Source: Ferruginibacter albus (GTDB lineage: Bacteria > Bacteroidota > Bacteroidia > Chitinophagales > Chitinophagaceae). Taken from it: a DNA stretch of 64,000 bases. Under the pieces are notes generated by a model. The model was not told the origin of the DNA. It searched no databases and was given only the letters and a program-made list of their open reading frames with translations. This document shows, piece after piece, positions 53,002 through 61,298 of the stretch; the stretch's first letter is position 1; every line of letters starts with the position of its first letter. The position numbers were made by a program, and so were the translations under genes. The DNA lies in NCBI RefSeq assembly GCF_020042285.1, contig NZ_CP083388.1, positions 701,001 through 765,000 of the forward strand. The letters run 5' to 3'.

Positions 53002-54637
53002 ACAGTTTAAGGCTTTTGGGAAGGTTAAACCTCAAAAAAAAGTTACTGATTTTAATTTAGTTGGTTACACCCGTGTCTCCACTAAAGACCAATATGAGAA
53101 TAATAGCTTAGGAATTCAAAAGGATGGTATCTGGAAATTTGTAAAAGAGAACAATTATCATTTACAAGATATGCTAGGTGGAACATATGAAAGTGCTTCT
53201 GGAGATTATACCAGAAAAGAATTTTCCAAACTTATTGAGACTATTAAAAGTCTGAAGAAGAAACCCTATGGTATAGTTGTTAATATAGTGAATCGTTTTT
53301 CCCGTACTGGAGGGAATGCAGTTGGGTTACTAGAGGAATTAATCGAAAATATGGGAGTGCATTTATTTGAAGCATCAACTGGTAGAAACACAACTACAAT
53401 TGCTGGTAAACTAGAAATTTATCAAGCCTTGTTAGAAGCCCAAAGAGAAAATTACTCAAGACTTGCGGTAACTATTTCTGGCATGATAAAGCATTTGGAA
53501 AAAGGATATAGATTTGGTAAAGCAGGAAGAGGTTATGATCATTTTGGACCTAAAGTAAAAGACTATAACAGAATGAGAAAAAAGCAAGAAATCAGGATTA
53601 ATAAAGAAGGTAAAATCTTACGGCAAGCATGGAAGTGGAAATTACAAGGAGAGAAAGATTGTATTATTATAAAAAAATTATCTAATCTGGGGGTAAAAAT
53701 AAGCAAGCAAGCTTTATCTAAAATGTGGCGAGATCCATTTTATTGTGGAATATCAACAAGCAGAATGTTAGATGGTAAAGTAGTATACGGACAATGGGAA
53801 AAAATGGTAAGTGAACAAGATTTTTTGTATGTACAAGAAATAATTAAAGGCAACAGACATGGTTATAAACATGATAATTCTAGTCCCAAACGCCCTCTAA
53901 GTGGCTTTATTCGCTGCCAAAATTGTGGTAAAAAAATGACTGGGTACGAAGTAAAAAATAAGAAAACCCATTATTATAAATGTCAAAAATGTCTGGGTGT
54001 AAGTATCAATGTAGAAACAACACCTAAAGCGAAAGGAAAAGGGGCTAATGATTTATTTATTGAAGAATTAAATAAATATCAGTTGCCCGTAAATTTAATT
54101 GAACCGTTTAAAGAACAATTAAAACTTACATATAACACCTTAAATGGTGATCTGGAACAATCGAATAAATTGATATATGAACAATTGGAAAAATTAAAGA
54201 TAGACTTTAAGAAGTTAAAAACTAGATATGCTTTAAATGCAGATATTGATAGTGATGTATATCAAGAATTAAAGACAGACTTTGAACTTAAAATTTCTAC
54301 TTTGGAGAGTGAGATTGAAAATGGAAGTCAAAAAATATCTAACCTGGATAATTATATAACTTTATCGGCGGAAATCGTTGGAAACATCAGTAAATATTGG
54401 GCTTTTCAAGAATTAGAAACACAGAAACGAATCCAAGAACTTGTTTTTCCTGAAGGTATTATGTTGGATACAAAAAATAGGGTATATCTAACCTCCAAAG
54501 TGAATTTAATATTCGAAGAAAGCTCAATGTTGGTAAAGGATTCCAAAGAAGAAAATAAAAACGACAATGATAAAAAACCATTGTCGTCAAGTATTGTAGC
54601 GAGGAGCAGACTTGAACTGCCGACCTTCGGGTTATGA
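52991..54637 (+). CDS. Large serine recombinase (integrase)
   Basis: 548 residues. Resolvase catalytic domain from ~22 with the nucleophile in YTRVSTKDQ (Ser30), Recombinase DNA-binding domain, zinc ribbon with Cys 309, 312, 331 and 334, then a coiled coil (~385-440) as in other integrases of this class. The last 13 residues (VARSRLELPTFGL) are encoded by the tRNA-Met 3' half, so the stop lies inside the tRNA gene. It is the enzyme that would integrate and excise the 14-kb element. Confidence 0.93.
   Translation: MGIEQFKAFGKVKPQKKVTDFNLVGYTRVSTKDQYENNSLGIQKDGIWKFVKENNYHLQDMLGGTYESASGDYTRKEFSKLIETIKSLKKKPYGIVVNIVNRFSRTGGNAVGLLEELIENMGVHLFEASTGRNTTTIAGKLEIYQALLEAQRENYSRLAVTISGMIKHLEKGYRFGKAGRGYDHFGPKVKDYNRMRKKQEIRINKEGKILRQAWKWKLQGEKDCIIIKKLSNLGVKISKQALSKMWRDPFYCGISTSRMLDGKVVYGQWEKMVSEQDFLYVQEIIKGNRHGYKHDNSSPKRPLSGFIRCQNCGKKMTGYEVKNKKTHYYKCQKCLGVSINVETTPKAKGKGANDLFIEELNKYQLPVNLIEPFKEQLKLTYNTLNGDLEQSNKLIYEQLEKLKIDFKKLKTRYALNADIDSDVYQELKTDFELKISTLESEIENGSQKISNLDNYITLSAEIVGNISKYWAFQELETQKRIQELVFPEGIMLDTKNRVYLTSKVNLIFEESSMLVKDSKEENKNDNDKKPLSSSIVARSRLELPTFGL
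54561..54587 (-). terminator. Replacement terminator of tRNA-Met, inside the integrase coding region
   Basis: ACGACAATG (54561-54569) pairs with CATTGTCGT (54579-54587). Read on the minus strand, right after the tRNA 3' end, it is followed by TTTTTATTTTC. On the plus strand it codes for part of the integrase C-terminus, so the element carries a second use of the same bases. Confidence 0.75.
54594..54609. other. Right attachment site (attR) in the tRNA-Met 3' end
   Basis: TTGTAGCGAGGAGCAG; 15 of 16 identical to attL at 40157-40172. It covers the last bases of the tRNA (acceptor stem and discriminator, read on minus) and 3 bp beyond. Confidence 0.75.
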
Positions 54638-54670
54638 ATCCGATGCTCTAACCAGCTGAGCTACCTCGCC
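54597..54670 (-). tRNA. tRNA-Met (CAT anticodon)
   Basis: 74 nt. Acceptor GGCGAGG pairs with CCTCGCT (one G-T), D-arm AGCTCAGCTGGTTAGAGC, anticodon loop with CAT (plus-strand ATG at 54634-54636), T-arm CAGTTCAAGTCTG. CCA is not encoded. It looks like elongator tRNA-Met; a tRNA-Ile2 (k2C) cannot be fully excluded by reading. Its 3' end is the attR of the integrated element. Confidence 0.93.
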
Positions 54671-54679
54671 AACGGGCGG

Positions 54680-54687
54680 CAAAGATA
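54680..54687 (-). promoter_or_regulatory. -7 box of the tRNA-Met promoter
   Basis: TATCTTTG on the minus strand, 9 nt before the tRNA 5' end, followed by GCCGCC. The same box (TATTTTTG) and GCCGCC stand at the same distance before tRNA-Ser at 58676, so this is the tRNA promoter form here. Confidence 0.7.
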
Positions 54688-54733
54688 AGAGTTTTACAAA
54701 AAAATAAGCCGGTAAAAACTAAATCGGAAAAAA

Positions 54734-55345
54734 TTATTTGATGTCGAGCTTTAGCAATAATTGCTTATCAATATAAGCCTCCAATTCATCGCCTACTACA
54801 CATTCATCCACACCCGCAGGAGTGCCGGTAAAAATAAGGTCGCCGATGTTTAATGAAAAATAATTGGAGATATGTGATACAATGGAATCAATTCCAAATA
54901 TCATGCTGCCGGAATTTCCCTGCTGAACAATTTCTTTGTTTTTTGATAAAGAAAAATTAATGTTCTTTTTATTGATATCGGGAGTAAAATCGATGAATTT
55001 ACCAACCGCCGCAGAATTATCAAATGCCTTTGATTTTTCCCAGGGTAATCCTTTACTTATTAAGTCGTTTTGAATATCACGTGCAGTAAAATCTATACCA
55101 ACAGTTACCGCATTGTAGTAATTGCCTGCATGGCGTTCCTGTATATATTTTCCGTTTTTGGAAACACGTATTACCAACTCACATTCATAGTGTAATTCAT
55201 TGGTAAATTCGGGGTAATAAAATGGGGTATGACTTTGCAGTAAAGCACTTTTGGGCTTCATGAAAATTACCGGTTCATCCGGTATATCGTTACCTAATTC
55301 CTTAGCATGTGCCGCATAATTACGGCCAACACATATTATCTTCAT
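54734..55345 (-). CDS. Fumarylacetoacetate hydrolase (FAH) family protein
   Basis: 203 residues from ATG 55343-55345 (the frame opens at 55426 with an upstream AT-rich part that is not protein-like). MKIICVGRNYAAHAKELGND is the usual start, PVIFMKPKSALL, HYECELVIRV and GDLIFTGTPAGV are the family signatures (metal-binding Glu residues and the GTPxG loop). Acts as a 2-oxo-acid hydrolase or decarboxylase; the exact substrate is not readable. Confidence 0.92.
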   Translation of the reverse strand: MKIICVGRNYAAHAKELGNDIPDEPVIFMKPKSALLQSHTPFYYPEFTNELHYECELVIRVSKNGKYIQERHAGNYYNAVTVGIDFTARDIQNDLISKGLPWEKSKAFDNSAAVGKFIDFTPDINKKNINFSLSKNKEIVQQGNSGSMIFGIDSIVSHISNYFSLNIGDLIFTGTPAGVDECVVGDELEAYIDKQLLLKLDIK

Positions 55346-55464
55346 AATATCACTTTGGTTTTTGTAAGGTAGGGGGTTAGTATTATTTACAAAGGCGAAT
55401 ATAAACAAATCGCCTAAAAAAAACAATTGTAACGCTTATAAACGTTTAAATATCGATTTTTTAC

Positions 55465-56043
55465 CTATATACGAAAAGATAGCTTATTTATTGCGTTCAT
55501 CGTCTGTTCTATACCGATAGTTGCAAAGTTTTCTATTATTTCAACACTCTTTTGTATTTTAAGCTGTACCAGCGGTATTTCTTCTTTTTGCCATTTACCC
55601 AATACAAAATCGGCTTGTTTTCCTTTTGGGTAATTATTACCGATCCCAAACCGCAATTTTGGATAATTATCCGTGCCTAAAATATTCTGTATATCTTTTA
55701 ACCCGTTATGACCCGCATCGCTGCCACTAGGTCTTATTCTTAGCTTGTCTAATGGTAAAGCCAGATCATCTACAATAGTGAGCGTATTTTCCAAAGGCAC
55801 TTTTTCTTTGTCCTGCCAGTATTTGAAGGCCCTGCCGCTTAAATTCATGTAGGTAGTAGGGCAGATCACAACAAAGGTTTTTCCCTTCCACTTTATTTCT
55901 GCTGTGTAAGCTAATCTCCCCAATGTAAAAGAACCACCATGTTTTTGTACAAACGCATGTGCTACATCAAAACCTATATTATGTCTTGTGTCGGCATACT
56001 CATTGCCGATATTCCCTAAGCCTGCTATTAAAAATTTTGACAT
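55465..56043 (-). CDS. pth: Peptidyl-tRNA hydrolase
   Basis: 192 residues. LIAGLGNIGNEYADTRHNIGFDV contains the catalytic His, followed by PTTYMNLSGRAF, VDDLALPLDKLRIRPSGSDAGHNGLKDI and GKWQKEEIP. Releases peptides from stalled peptidyl-tRNA. Full length for a bacterial Pth. Confidence 0.97.
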   Translation of the reverse strand: MSKFLIAGLGNIGNEYADTRHNIGFDVAHAFVQKHGGSFTLGRLAYTAEIKWKGKTFVVICPTTYMNLSGRAFKYWQDKEKVPLENTLTIVDDLALPLDKLRIRPSGSDAGHNGLKDIQNILGTDNYPKLRFGIGNNYPKGKQADFVLGKWQKEEIPLVQLKIQKSVEIIENFATIGIEQTMNAINKLSFRI

Positions 56044-56090
56044 GGAAAATAAATGAACGCTGCAAAATAACGGAAATATTGCCGCTAAAG

Positions 56091-56819
56091 TTATTGCTGC
56101 AAATAGCCGGTATAATGAAGTTTTTTAGTGATATAACCTTTTTTAGGGGCAATTAGTATTTCTTCTGATATCGGGTTCTCGCTTATTTTAGAGGCAGTGT
56201 AAGTGATGGAGCCTCCTTCATATTCATATGAGTATTGCAATACAACACCCGAAATATCTGCAAATGCGGGCTCTATTTCTTCACAGATCGGTTTTAATTC
56301 TTTTGTGTAATATGCCGTAATAGTTCGCCCATCTTTTAAATTGATGATTGCTTTTCGGCATAGATGATTTAGAATCATAAGGGAGTCGCTGCTATATACA
56401 CAAGAATCTCCTTTATATTTAATATTATATAAATTCCATTCAGACGCCGATAATTCGTATTTATATTTCTTTTTGCCCGATTCCTTTACAATTATTACCT
56501 CACTGTTGCTGCTGTCTTTAGCAGTAAAAAAAATGCTTTGTATGCGCATAAGGCTTACCAAACGTATTCTTGCCTGGTCGTTACTAATGAAAACAGTTTT
56601 TATGCCTCCATTATATGTTTCTTCTATACCTGCTTTTTTATTTTTTGATTTGATGTTGATGTCATAAACCAACGTAAGCAGTTTATTACAATCAGTCTTT
56701 TTTGCGAAAAGGGAAGAGTCACGAACAGTGGTAATAAGGCTTGCACTGGTATCTTGTGCCAGTGTTTTAATAACCGATATGCAAATAAGCAGGAAAAGTG
56801 TAGTTACTCTGGTTTTCAT
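56091..56819 (-). CDS. Secreted hypothetical protein
   Basis: 242 residues with signal peptide (MKTRVTTLFLLICISVIKTLAQ). Strand-rich body (AGIEETYNGGIKTVFISNDQARIRLVSLMRIQSIFFTAKDSSNSEVIIVKESGKKKYKYELSASEW) with one Cys pair. I do not recognise the family. 3 bp gap to the upstream anti-sigma-like gene (56823), so the three genes sigma, anti-sigma and this one are an operon. Confidence 0.7.
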   Translation of the reverse strand: MKTRVTTLFLLICISVIKTLAQDTSASLITTVRDSSLFAKKTDCNKLLTLVYDINIKSKNKKAGIEETYNGGIKTVFISNDQARIRLVSLMRIQSIFFTAKDSSNSEVIIVKESGKKKYKYELSASEWNLYNIKYKGDSCVYSSDSLMILNHLCRKAIINLKDGRTITAYYTKELKPICEEIEPAFADISGVVLQYSYEYEGGSITYTASKISENPISEEILIAPKKGYITKKLHYTGYLQQ

Positions 56820-56822
56820 CTT

Positions 56823-57677
56823 CTATCGGTTGCTTAAAACAAATTCTGACAAATCAATAATATCTACAGGGTTTTTTGAAGATCTTGCCGCATCAAAATA
56901 TTTTTCATCTTCTTTCTTCCAGTTATTCAAAGTACGTTTTATTTTTTTTGCTTTGCGGGTTGGTTTAAGATTTCTTTTTGTTGAGTACATGTCCTTCAAC
57001 ATAGCATTCATTTTATCCGAAACAGTAACGTAAGAAAAGTTATCAAGCTTTATTTTTTTGTTCTTTTTGATCTTTGCTAACAAGCCGCTGTAGTCAGCAT
57101 ATTTATAACTTACTAAGGTTAATATAACATCGTTATCAACCAAAGTAGTTCTTTCTTTTTTTAAAGTTGATTTTATTGGTGCTAAAGATGCTGATGAATG
57201 TTGAACAGGAGTATTATTTACTGTTACTAGCGATTGATTAATTGTTGTTGGGCTTTTCTTGTCAATTGTTGTTTCAACAGGTGAAGCAGTTGATGCTTTG
57301 GTTTCTGCCGGTTGAGGAGCGGTTACTGTTGCTACAGAGCTTTGAGTTTTTTTAGGTTGAAGAAAATAATATAAAAGCCATGCAGAAAAAATAACAATAA
57401 TGACTGCAGCTGCAATTTTGGTGAAATAAGAAAATGAAACTACTTTACTTTTTTGAGGTGCTTTATTCTCAAAGATGTTTATCGAATCAAAAGCCGGAGG
57501 TATAAGCGAATAATCTTTTAAAGAATTAAAAATTTCGGTATCCCTGGAAGAAAATGAATTTTCAGGAACATCATTAGCCGATACCGAATTCCATATCTCA
57601 GTGAAATACTCAGCAGGAGGTTGTACCTCGTGGTTTTGTAGATCATTAAATGATATGTCAATGCTTTTATCAGCCAT
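56823..57677 (-). CDS. Anti-sigma-like membrane protein
   Basis: 284 residues from ATG 57675-57677 (MADKSIDISFNDLQNHEVQPPAEYF). N-terminal cytoplasmic part, a membrane helix (IAAAVIIVIFSAWLLYYFL, ~85-105), then a Ser/Thr-rich periplasmic section and a basic end. Its start overlaps the end of the sigma factor gene by 8 bp. Although no zinc finger is present, position and layout suggest it restrains that sigma factor. Confidence 0.65.
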   Translation of the reverse strand: MADKSIDISFNDLQNHEVQPPAEYFTEIWNSVSANDVPENSFSSRDTEIFNSLKDYSLIPPAFDSINIFENKAPQKSKVVSFSYFTKIAAAVIIVIFSAWLLYYFLQPKKTQSSVATVTAPQPAETKASTASPVETTIDKKSPTTINQSLVTVNNTPVQHSSASLAPIKSTLKKERTTLVDNDVILTLVSYKYADYSGLLAKIKKNKKIKLDNFSYVTVSDKMNAMLKDMYSTKRNLKPTRKAKKIKRTLNNWKKEDEKYFDAARSSKNPVDIIDLSEFVLSNR

Positions 57678-58242
57678 TGTATTGAAGTATTTGCTTTTGT
57701 AGCAACAATCGTGCCCTCGAAAGTTGTGATTTGCTTGTGCCTTCTGCAATTCCAAGCATATCTGAAATTTCTTTGTGACTGTATCCCTCTACGAGGTACA
57801 AGTTCACTACGAGCTTATATCCTTCAGGTAATTGATGTATAATATTTATAAGTTCATCTTTCGATAACTTATCTACTCCATTCAGGTCTGCGGTTGTAGG
57901 TAATTCAGTGTAATTATTTATTTCAGAGTAAAATAGCTTTTTCTTGCTCTTAAGGTAATCAAGGCAGGTGTTTACAAAGATCCGTCTTACCCATCCTTCA
58001 AAAACACCAGACCCTTTGTACGTGTTTAAATTTTTGTAAACTCTTATAAAGCCTTCTTGAAAAACATCTTTTGCATCATTGGCATTGCCAATATAACGCA
58101 TACAAAGCGAATACATTTTGCCCGATAGTCGATCGTACAGTTGTTTAAACGCTCTTTCATCCCCTTCTATTGCCTGTTGTAATATGACTTGAAATGAATC
58201 GCCTTCGTTGCGTGGTATATTATCTAAATTATGTTTTACCAT
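57670..58242 (-). CDS. ECF RNA polymerase sigma factor
   Basis: 190 residues. Region 2 (AFKQLYDRLSGKMYSLCMRYIGNANDAKDVFQEGFIRVYKNLNTYKGSGVFEGWVRRIFVNTCLDYLKSKKK) and region 4 (IHQLPEGYKLVVNLYLVEGYSHKEISDMLGIAEGTSKSQLSRARLLLQKQI) are complete. First gene of a sigma / anti-sigma / secreted protein operon. Confidence 0.95.
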   Translation of the reverse strand: MVKHNLDNIPRNEGDSFQVILQQAIEGDERAFKQLYDRLSGKMYSLCMRYIGNANDAKDVFQEGFIRVYKNLNTYKGSGVFEGWVRRIFVNTCLDYLKSKKKLFYSEINNYTELPTTADLNGVDKLSKDELINIIHQLPEGYKLVVNLYLVEGYSHKEISDMLGIAEGTSKSQLSRARLLLQKQILQYNG

Positions 58243-58580
58243 TGTCCAATTTTAAAATATTGCCTTCAGATATATGGATATTAAGCGAAAATATCCACAT
58301 TTAACATTTTCTCAATGAAGACAATTGTTGTTGCATCTAAAAAACGTTAAACCCGCTACTGCAAAGCATTTTAAAAAAGATATAATTCATTGGTTAAACA
58401 TAGATTTTTACGGATAAAATGGAAAAATTGGCAAAAATCAAAAATTTAAGCTGTGTTCCAGTGCTCTTTAAAACGAAAATATCCATAATCGGTGGTTAAA
58501 CATAGATTTTTTTAAAAAAATCAAAAAATATGATAAAGGAAGAAAATGCGCAAGTAGGCGAAAAATAACTGAAAGAATGC
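58243..58580. other. Intergenic gap with an 18-bp direct repeat
   Basis: 338 bp between the sigma factor gene and tRNA-Ser, both read on minus. No gene. The sequence GGTTAAACATAGATTTTT occurs at 58392-58409 and again at 58494-58511, and TATCCA motifs recur. The sigma factor promoter must lie here too. Confidence 0.5.
58392..58511. repeat. Direct repeat GGTTAAACATAGATTTTT x2
   Basis: Two identical 18-bp copies, start to start 102 bp, just downstream of tRNA-Ser (which reads toward them). Could mark an old insertion or be two binding sites for the ECF sigma promoter region. Confidence 0.45.
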
Positions 58581-58666
58581 GGAGGGGAAGGGATTCGAAC
58601 CCTTGATAGGATTTCTCCTATACACACTTTCCAGGCGTGCCAGTTCAACCACTCCTGCACCCCTCC
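58581..58666 (-). tRNA. tRNA-Ser (GGA anticodon)
   Basis: 86 nt, class II with a long variable arm (TATAGGAGAAATCCTATC region). Acceptor GGAGGGG / CCCCTCC and discriminator G; anticodon GGA in CTGGAAA; T-arm GGGTTCGAATCCC. CCA is not encoded. Confidence 0.95.
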
Positions 58667-58675
58667 GGAAGGCGG

Positions 58676-58705
58676 CAAAAATACAATTGATTACTTAATC
58701 AATTG
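58676..58705 (-). promoter_or_regulatory. tRNA-Ser promoter fused to the tatD terminator
   Basis: CAATTGATTA and TAATCAATTG (arms at 58684-58693 and 58696-58705) form a 10-bp stem around CT; the tatD stop codon is inside it. On minus the hairpin is followed by TATTTTTG (58676-58683), which is both the T-run after the hairpin and the -7 box of tRNA-Ser. Confidence 0.65.
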
Positions 58706-59462
58706 AAAATATTTTTTTTGCATTGGCAGTTGTTGTTTCTGCTACTTCTGTTTTGGAAACCTGTTTTATATCGGCAATCTTTTCTATTATATATTTTAAA
58801 TAGCTGCTCTCGTTCCGTTTTCCTCTAAAAGGCACAGGGCTCAGGTATGGGGCATCCGTTTCTAAAACTATATGTTTCAGATCGATCTTTTGAAGTGTAT
58901 CTATCAAGGGAGAATTTTTATAAGTAACGATACCGCCTATCCCTAAATAAAAGCCAAGTTCAATGATCTCTTTTGCCTCTTCATAATTGCCGCCGAAACA
59001 ATGAAAAATACCGCTAACATCCCATGAATAAGCTTTTACCAGGTCTATTGTTTCACGCATCGCATTTCGGGTATGGATCACAATAGGCAACCCATATTGT
59101 TTAGCCCAGGCAATTTGGGTATGGAAGGCTTCGTATTGTTGTTGCGTAAATGTTTTATCCCAATAAAAGTCCAAACCAATTTCTCCTACTGCAGCAAATT
59201 TTCTTTTTCCCAACCATTGTTCAACTATTGCTAACTCTTCTTTATAATTCTCTTTAACATAGCAGGGATGTAAGCCCATCATGGCAAAACATTTTCCGGG
59301 AAATTTTTCTTCCAATAATAACATTTGTTCTAACGAATTGCTGTCGATTGCTGGAAGAAAAAATTTATTTACTCCTTCCGATTCAGCTCTTTCAATAACA
59401 GCATTTATATCTTTTTCAAATTCCTCAGAATATAAATGGCAATGTGTATCAACTATAAGCAT
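58695..59462 (-). CDS. tatD: TatD family deoxyribonuclease/hydrolase
   Basis: 255 residues. [14 protein letters not shown] (HxH metal site), [45 protein letters not shown] and [23 protein letters not shown] are the family blocks. Metal-dependent DNA repair or quality-control exonuclease. Full length. Confidence 0.96.
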   Translation of the reverse strand: MLIVDTHCHLYSEEFEKDINAVIERAESEGVNKFFLPAIDSNSLEQMLLLEEKFPGKCFAMMGLHPCYVKENYKEELAIVEQWLGKRKFAAVGEIGLDFYWDKTFTQQQYEAFHTQIAWAKQYGLPIVIHTRNAMRETIDLVKAYSWDVSGIFHCFGGNYEEAKEIIELGFYLGIGGIVTYKNSPLIDTLQKIDLKHIVLETDAPYLSPVPFRGKRNESSYLKYIIEKIADIKQVSKTEVAETTTANAKKIFSID

Positions 59463-59633
59463 ATGTGTTTAAATGACAGAGAACTTCTAATAATATGTTA
59501 TTGCATAAAAATTTATCAAAAGTCAAATTTTTAATGTTTAAACAAATAAAAGGGCTATTTTTTTTTTAATTCTTGCTTTTTTAAAAAAACCTCGTAATTT
59601 TACGATAGTTTTCATAGGGTACGGATTAAAAAC

Positions 59634-59657
59634 GGGCCAGGGTTTCTACCCCGGCCC
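59634..59657. terminator. Bidirectional terminator in the 59.5-59.7 kb gap
   Basis: GGGCC at 59634-59638 pairs with GGCCC at 59653-59657, with an inner GGG/CCC. AATTTTTTTT follows on plus and GTTTTTAATCC on minus; the minus use ends the polysaccharide deacetylase gene. Confidence 0.85.
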
Positions 59658-59678
59658 AATTTTTTTTATAGAACATCA

Positions 59679-60305
59679 TTACGTTATCTTTTTGAATTTG
59701 TATCCTTTATTGGAAAAATGTTCCAGCACTTTCGGTAATGCATATTTTATTTTTTCAAAAGCTTTCTCGCTGTCATGAAATACAACTATATCGCCGTTTT
59801 TGGTGTTTTGTAGAACATTTTTTAAACATTGTTCAACAGAAAGGTTTTTATCAAAATCACCACTTAAAACACTCCACATAATAATACGGTAACGATGATT
59901 TTCCTTAGTAAGAGATTTTATTTGTTTTCGCTTTATTTTCCCATAAGGGGGGCGAAACAGGTCGTTTTTAATGAACTCTTCCGCCATCGTAATATTACGA
60001 ATGTAAGTCTCATCATTAGTCTTCCAGCCGTTTAAATGATTAAATGTATGATTGCCGGTAGCATGGCCCTCCGTAAGTAAACGGTTATACACAACTGTAT
60101 ATAATTCAACATTTTTGCCAATACAAAAAAAGGTGCCTTTAGCATTATATTTGCTAAGTTCATCTAAAACAAAAGGTGTTACTGTAGGATGGGGGCCATC
60201 ATCGAAGGTTAAATAGATTGTTTTATCGTCGACAGAATTAATATTCCAAATACAGCCTTTATATATTTTTTTTAGCCAAAAAGGAGTTTTTATGAAATAA
60301 AACAT
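59679..60305 (-). CDS. Polysaccharide deacetylase (NodB homology, CE4-like)
   Basis: 208 residues. TIYLTFDDGPHPTVTPFVLDEL (Asp-Asp metal site), GHATGNHTFNHLNGWKT (HxxxH) and LFRPPYGKIKRKQIKSLT are motifs 1, 2 and 3 of NodB; WSVLSGDFDKN and DIVVFHDSEKA follow. No signal peptide but a hydrophobic basic start. Removes acetyl groups from a glycan such as peptidoglycan or a capsule. Confidence 0.93.
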   Translation of the reverse strand: MFYFIKTPFWLKKIYKGCIWNINSVDDKTIYLTFDDGPHPTVTPFVLDELSKYNAKGTFFCIGKNVELYTVVYNRLLTEGHATGNHTFNHLNGWKTNDETYIRNITMAEEFIKNDLFRPPYGKIKRKQIKSLTKENHRYRIIMWSVLSGDFDKNLSVEQCLKNVLQNTKNGDIVVFHDSEKAFEKIKYALPKVLEHFSNKGYKFKKIT

Positions 60306-60392
60306 ACAGCAAATTAAATAATTAAACCTTCTTTATAGACGTTAGTCTTTACGACAATCAAAAATCAAAACTTAAAACTTAAACTCAATTGT

Positions 60393-61217
60393 ATGAAATT
60401 GAAACCGCTAATTTATGGTGCTGCTATTGCTACGCTTTTATTTACTTCGTGTAAAAAGGACAATACAACTACCACAGATCCTAATGAAATTGCAAATACA
60501 ACCCAGGCTAGTGAGGATCTGGCCATCTCTGATAATATTTCTGAAGATGTAAACAATTCATTTATGATGGCAGCAAGTGATAATGCCTTAATGGGGGCAA
60601 GACCCACCAGCCCACAGGATTGTTATTCCGTTGATATTTCCAGTGGAGGTTTTCCAAAAACAATTACAATTACCTTTTATAATACAGCTTGCTTGAATGG
60701 TATCACCAGGAGCGGCTCAATAAATGTGGTGCTTTCCGATTCAGTAAGAAAAGCAGGAAGCACAGCTACGCTTACTTTCAATAATTATTACGTAGCCGGA
60801 TTTCATAGAGAAGGGACTATTGTATGGACAAATACCCGTTCTGGAAATACGTTAAGCTGGTCAAGGGTTGATAGCGGCAAAGTTACTGCTCCGGGTGGAA
60901 GATTCTGGTATGTGAGTGGCACAAAGAATGTAACAGTAACTGCAGGATCAAATACACCATTTGATATTTCAGATGATGTTTATTCAATAACAGGAAATCG
61001 CACATGGACAAGTGATTCCGGCATAGTAAGAACAGCTACTGTACCGAATTCTGCTCCTCTTGAAAAGAAAGCAAGCTGTGCTTTTATTGATATGGGACAA
61101 TTAAAAATACAAGGGCCTAATCATTACATAACAATTGATTATGGTACCGGCACTTGTGATGCTGCAGCTACTTACTCAATTGATGGTGGCACAGCGCATG
61201 ATTTTGTTCTTTGGTAA
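60393..61217 (+). CDS. Lipoprotein, unknown function
   Basis: 274 residues. Lipobox ATLLFTSCKKD, then a polar N-terminal helix (EIANTTQASEDLAISDNISEDVNNSFMMAASDNAL) and a beta-rich body rich in Thr, Ser and Gly (GFPKTITITFYNTACLNGITRSGSINVVLSDSV). Three later cysteines may form disulfides. Similar Bacteroidota lipoproteins have no known role. Followed by gltX on the same strand. Confidence 0.75.
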   Translation: MKLKPLIYGAAIATLLFTSCKKDNTTTTDPNEIANTTQASEDLAISDNISEDVNNSFMMAASDNALMGARPTSPQDCYSVDISSGGFPKTITITFYNTACLNGITRSGSINVVLSDSVRKAGSTATLTFNNYYVAGFHREGTIVWTNTRSGNTLSWSRVDSGKVTAPGGRFWYVSGTKNVTVTAGSNTPFDISDDVYSITGNRTWTSDSGIVRTATVPNSAPLEKKASCAFIDMGQLKIQGPNHYITIDYGTGTCDAAATYSIDGGTAHDFVLW

Positions 61218-61284
61218 TCTTCTTATTAGATATTTTATTGAAAACCGCTCAAAACCTGGGCGGTTTTTCTTTTATGTTGAATAC

Positions 61285-61292
61285 TATCTTTG
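61285..61292 (+). promoter_or_regulatory. -7 box before gltX
   Basis: TATCTTTG ends 6 nt before the gltX ATG (61299). The transcript start would fall at or next to the start codon, so the mRNA is leaderless or nearly so. The -33 element is not clear. Confidence 0.55.
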
Positions 61293-61298
61293 CAGCCT

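Larger units (their letters stand above)
40157..54609. mobile_element. ~14.4-kb integrative element in tRNA-Met, with defence-type cargo
   Basis: Bounded by 16-bp imperfect direct repeats of the tRNA-Met 3' end, with a large serine recombinase at the right edge whose frame runs into the tRNA. Inside, the DNA is visibly more AT-rich than on either side, and most genes have no housekeeping role: TAC toxin-antitoxin-chaperone operon, DAC-like pair, PutAbiC pair, PD-(D/E)XK-like protein, HUH Rep-like protein, small resolvase, XRE regulators. No conjugation or capsid genes are present, so it would need a helper to move between cells. Confidence 0.8.
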
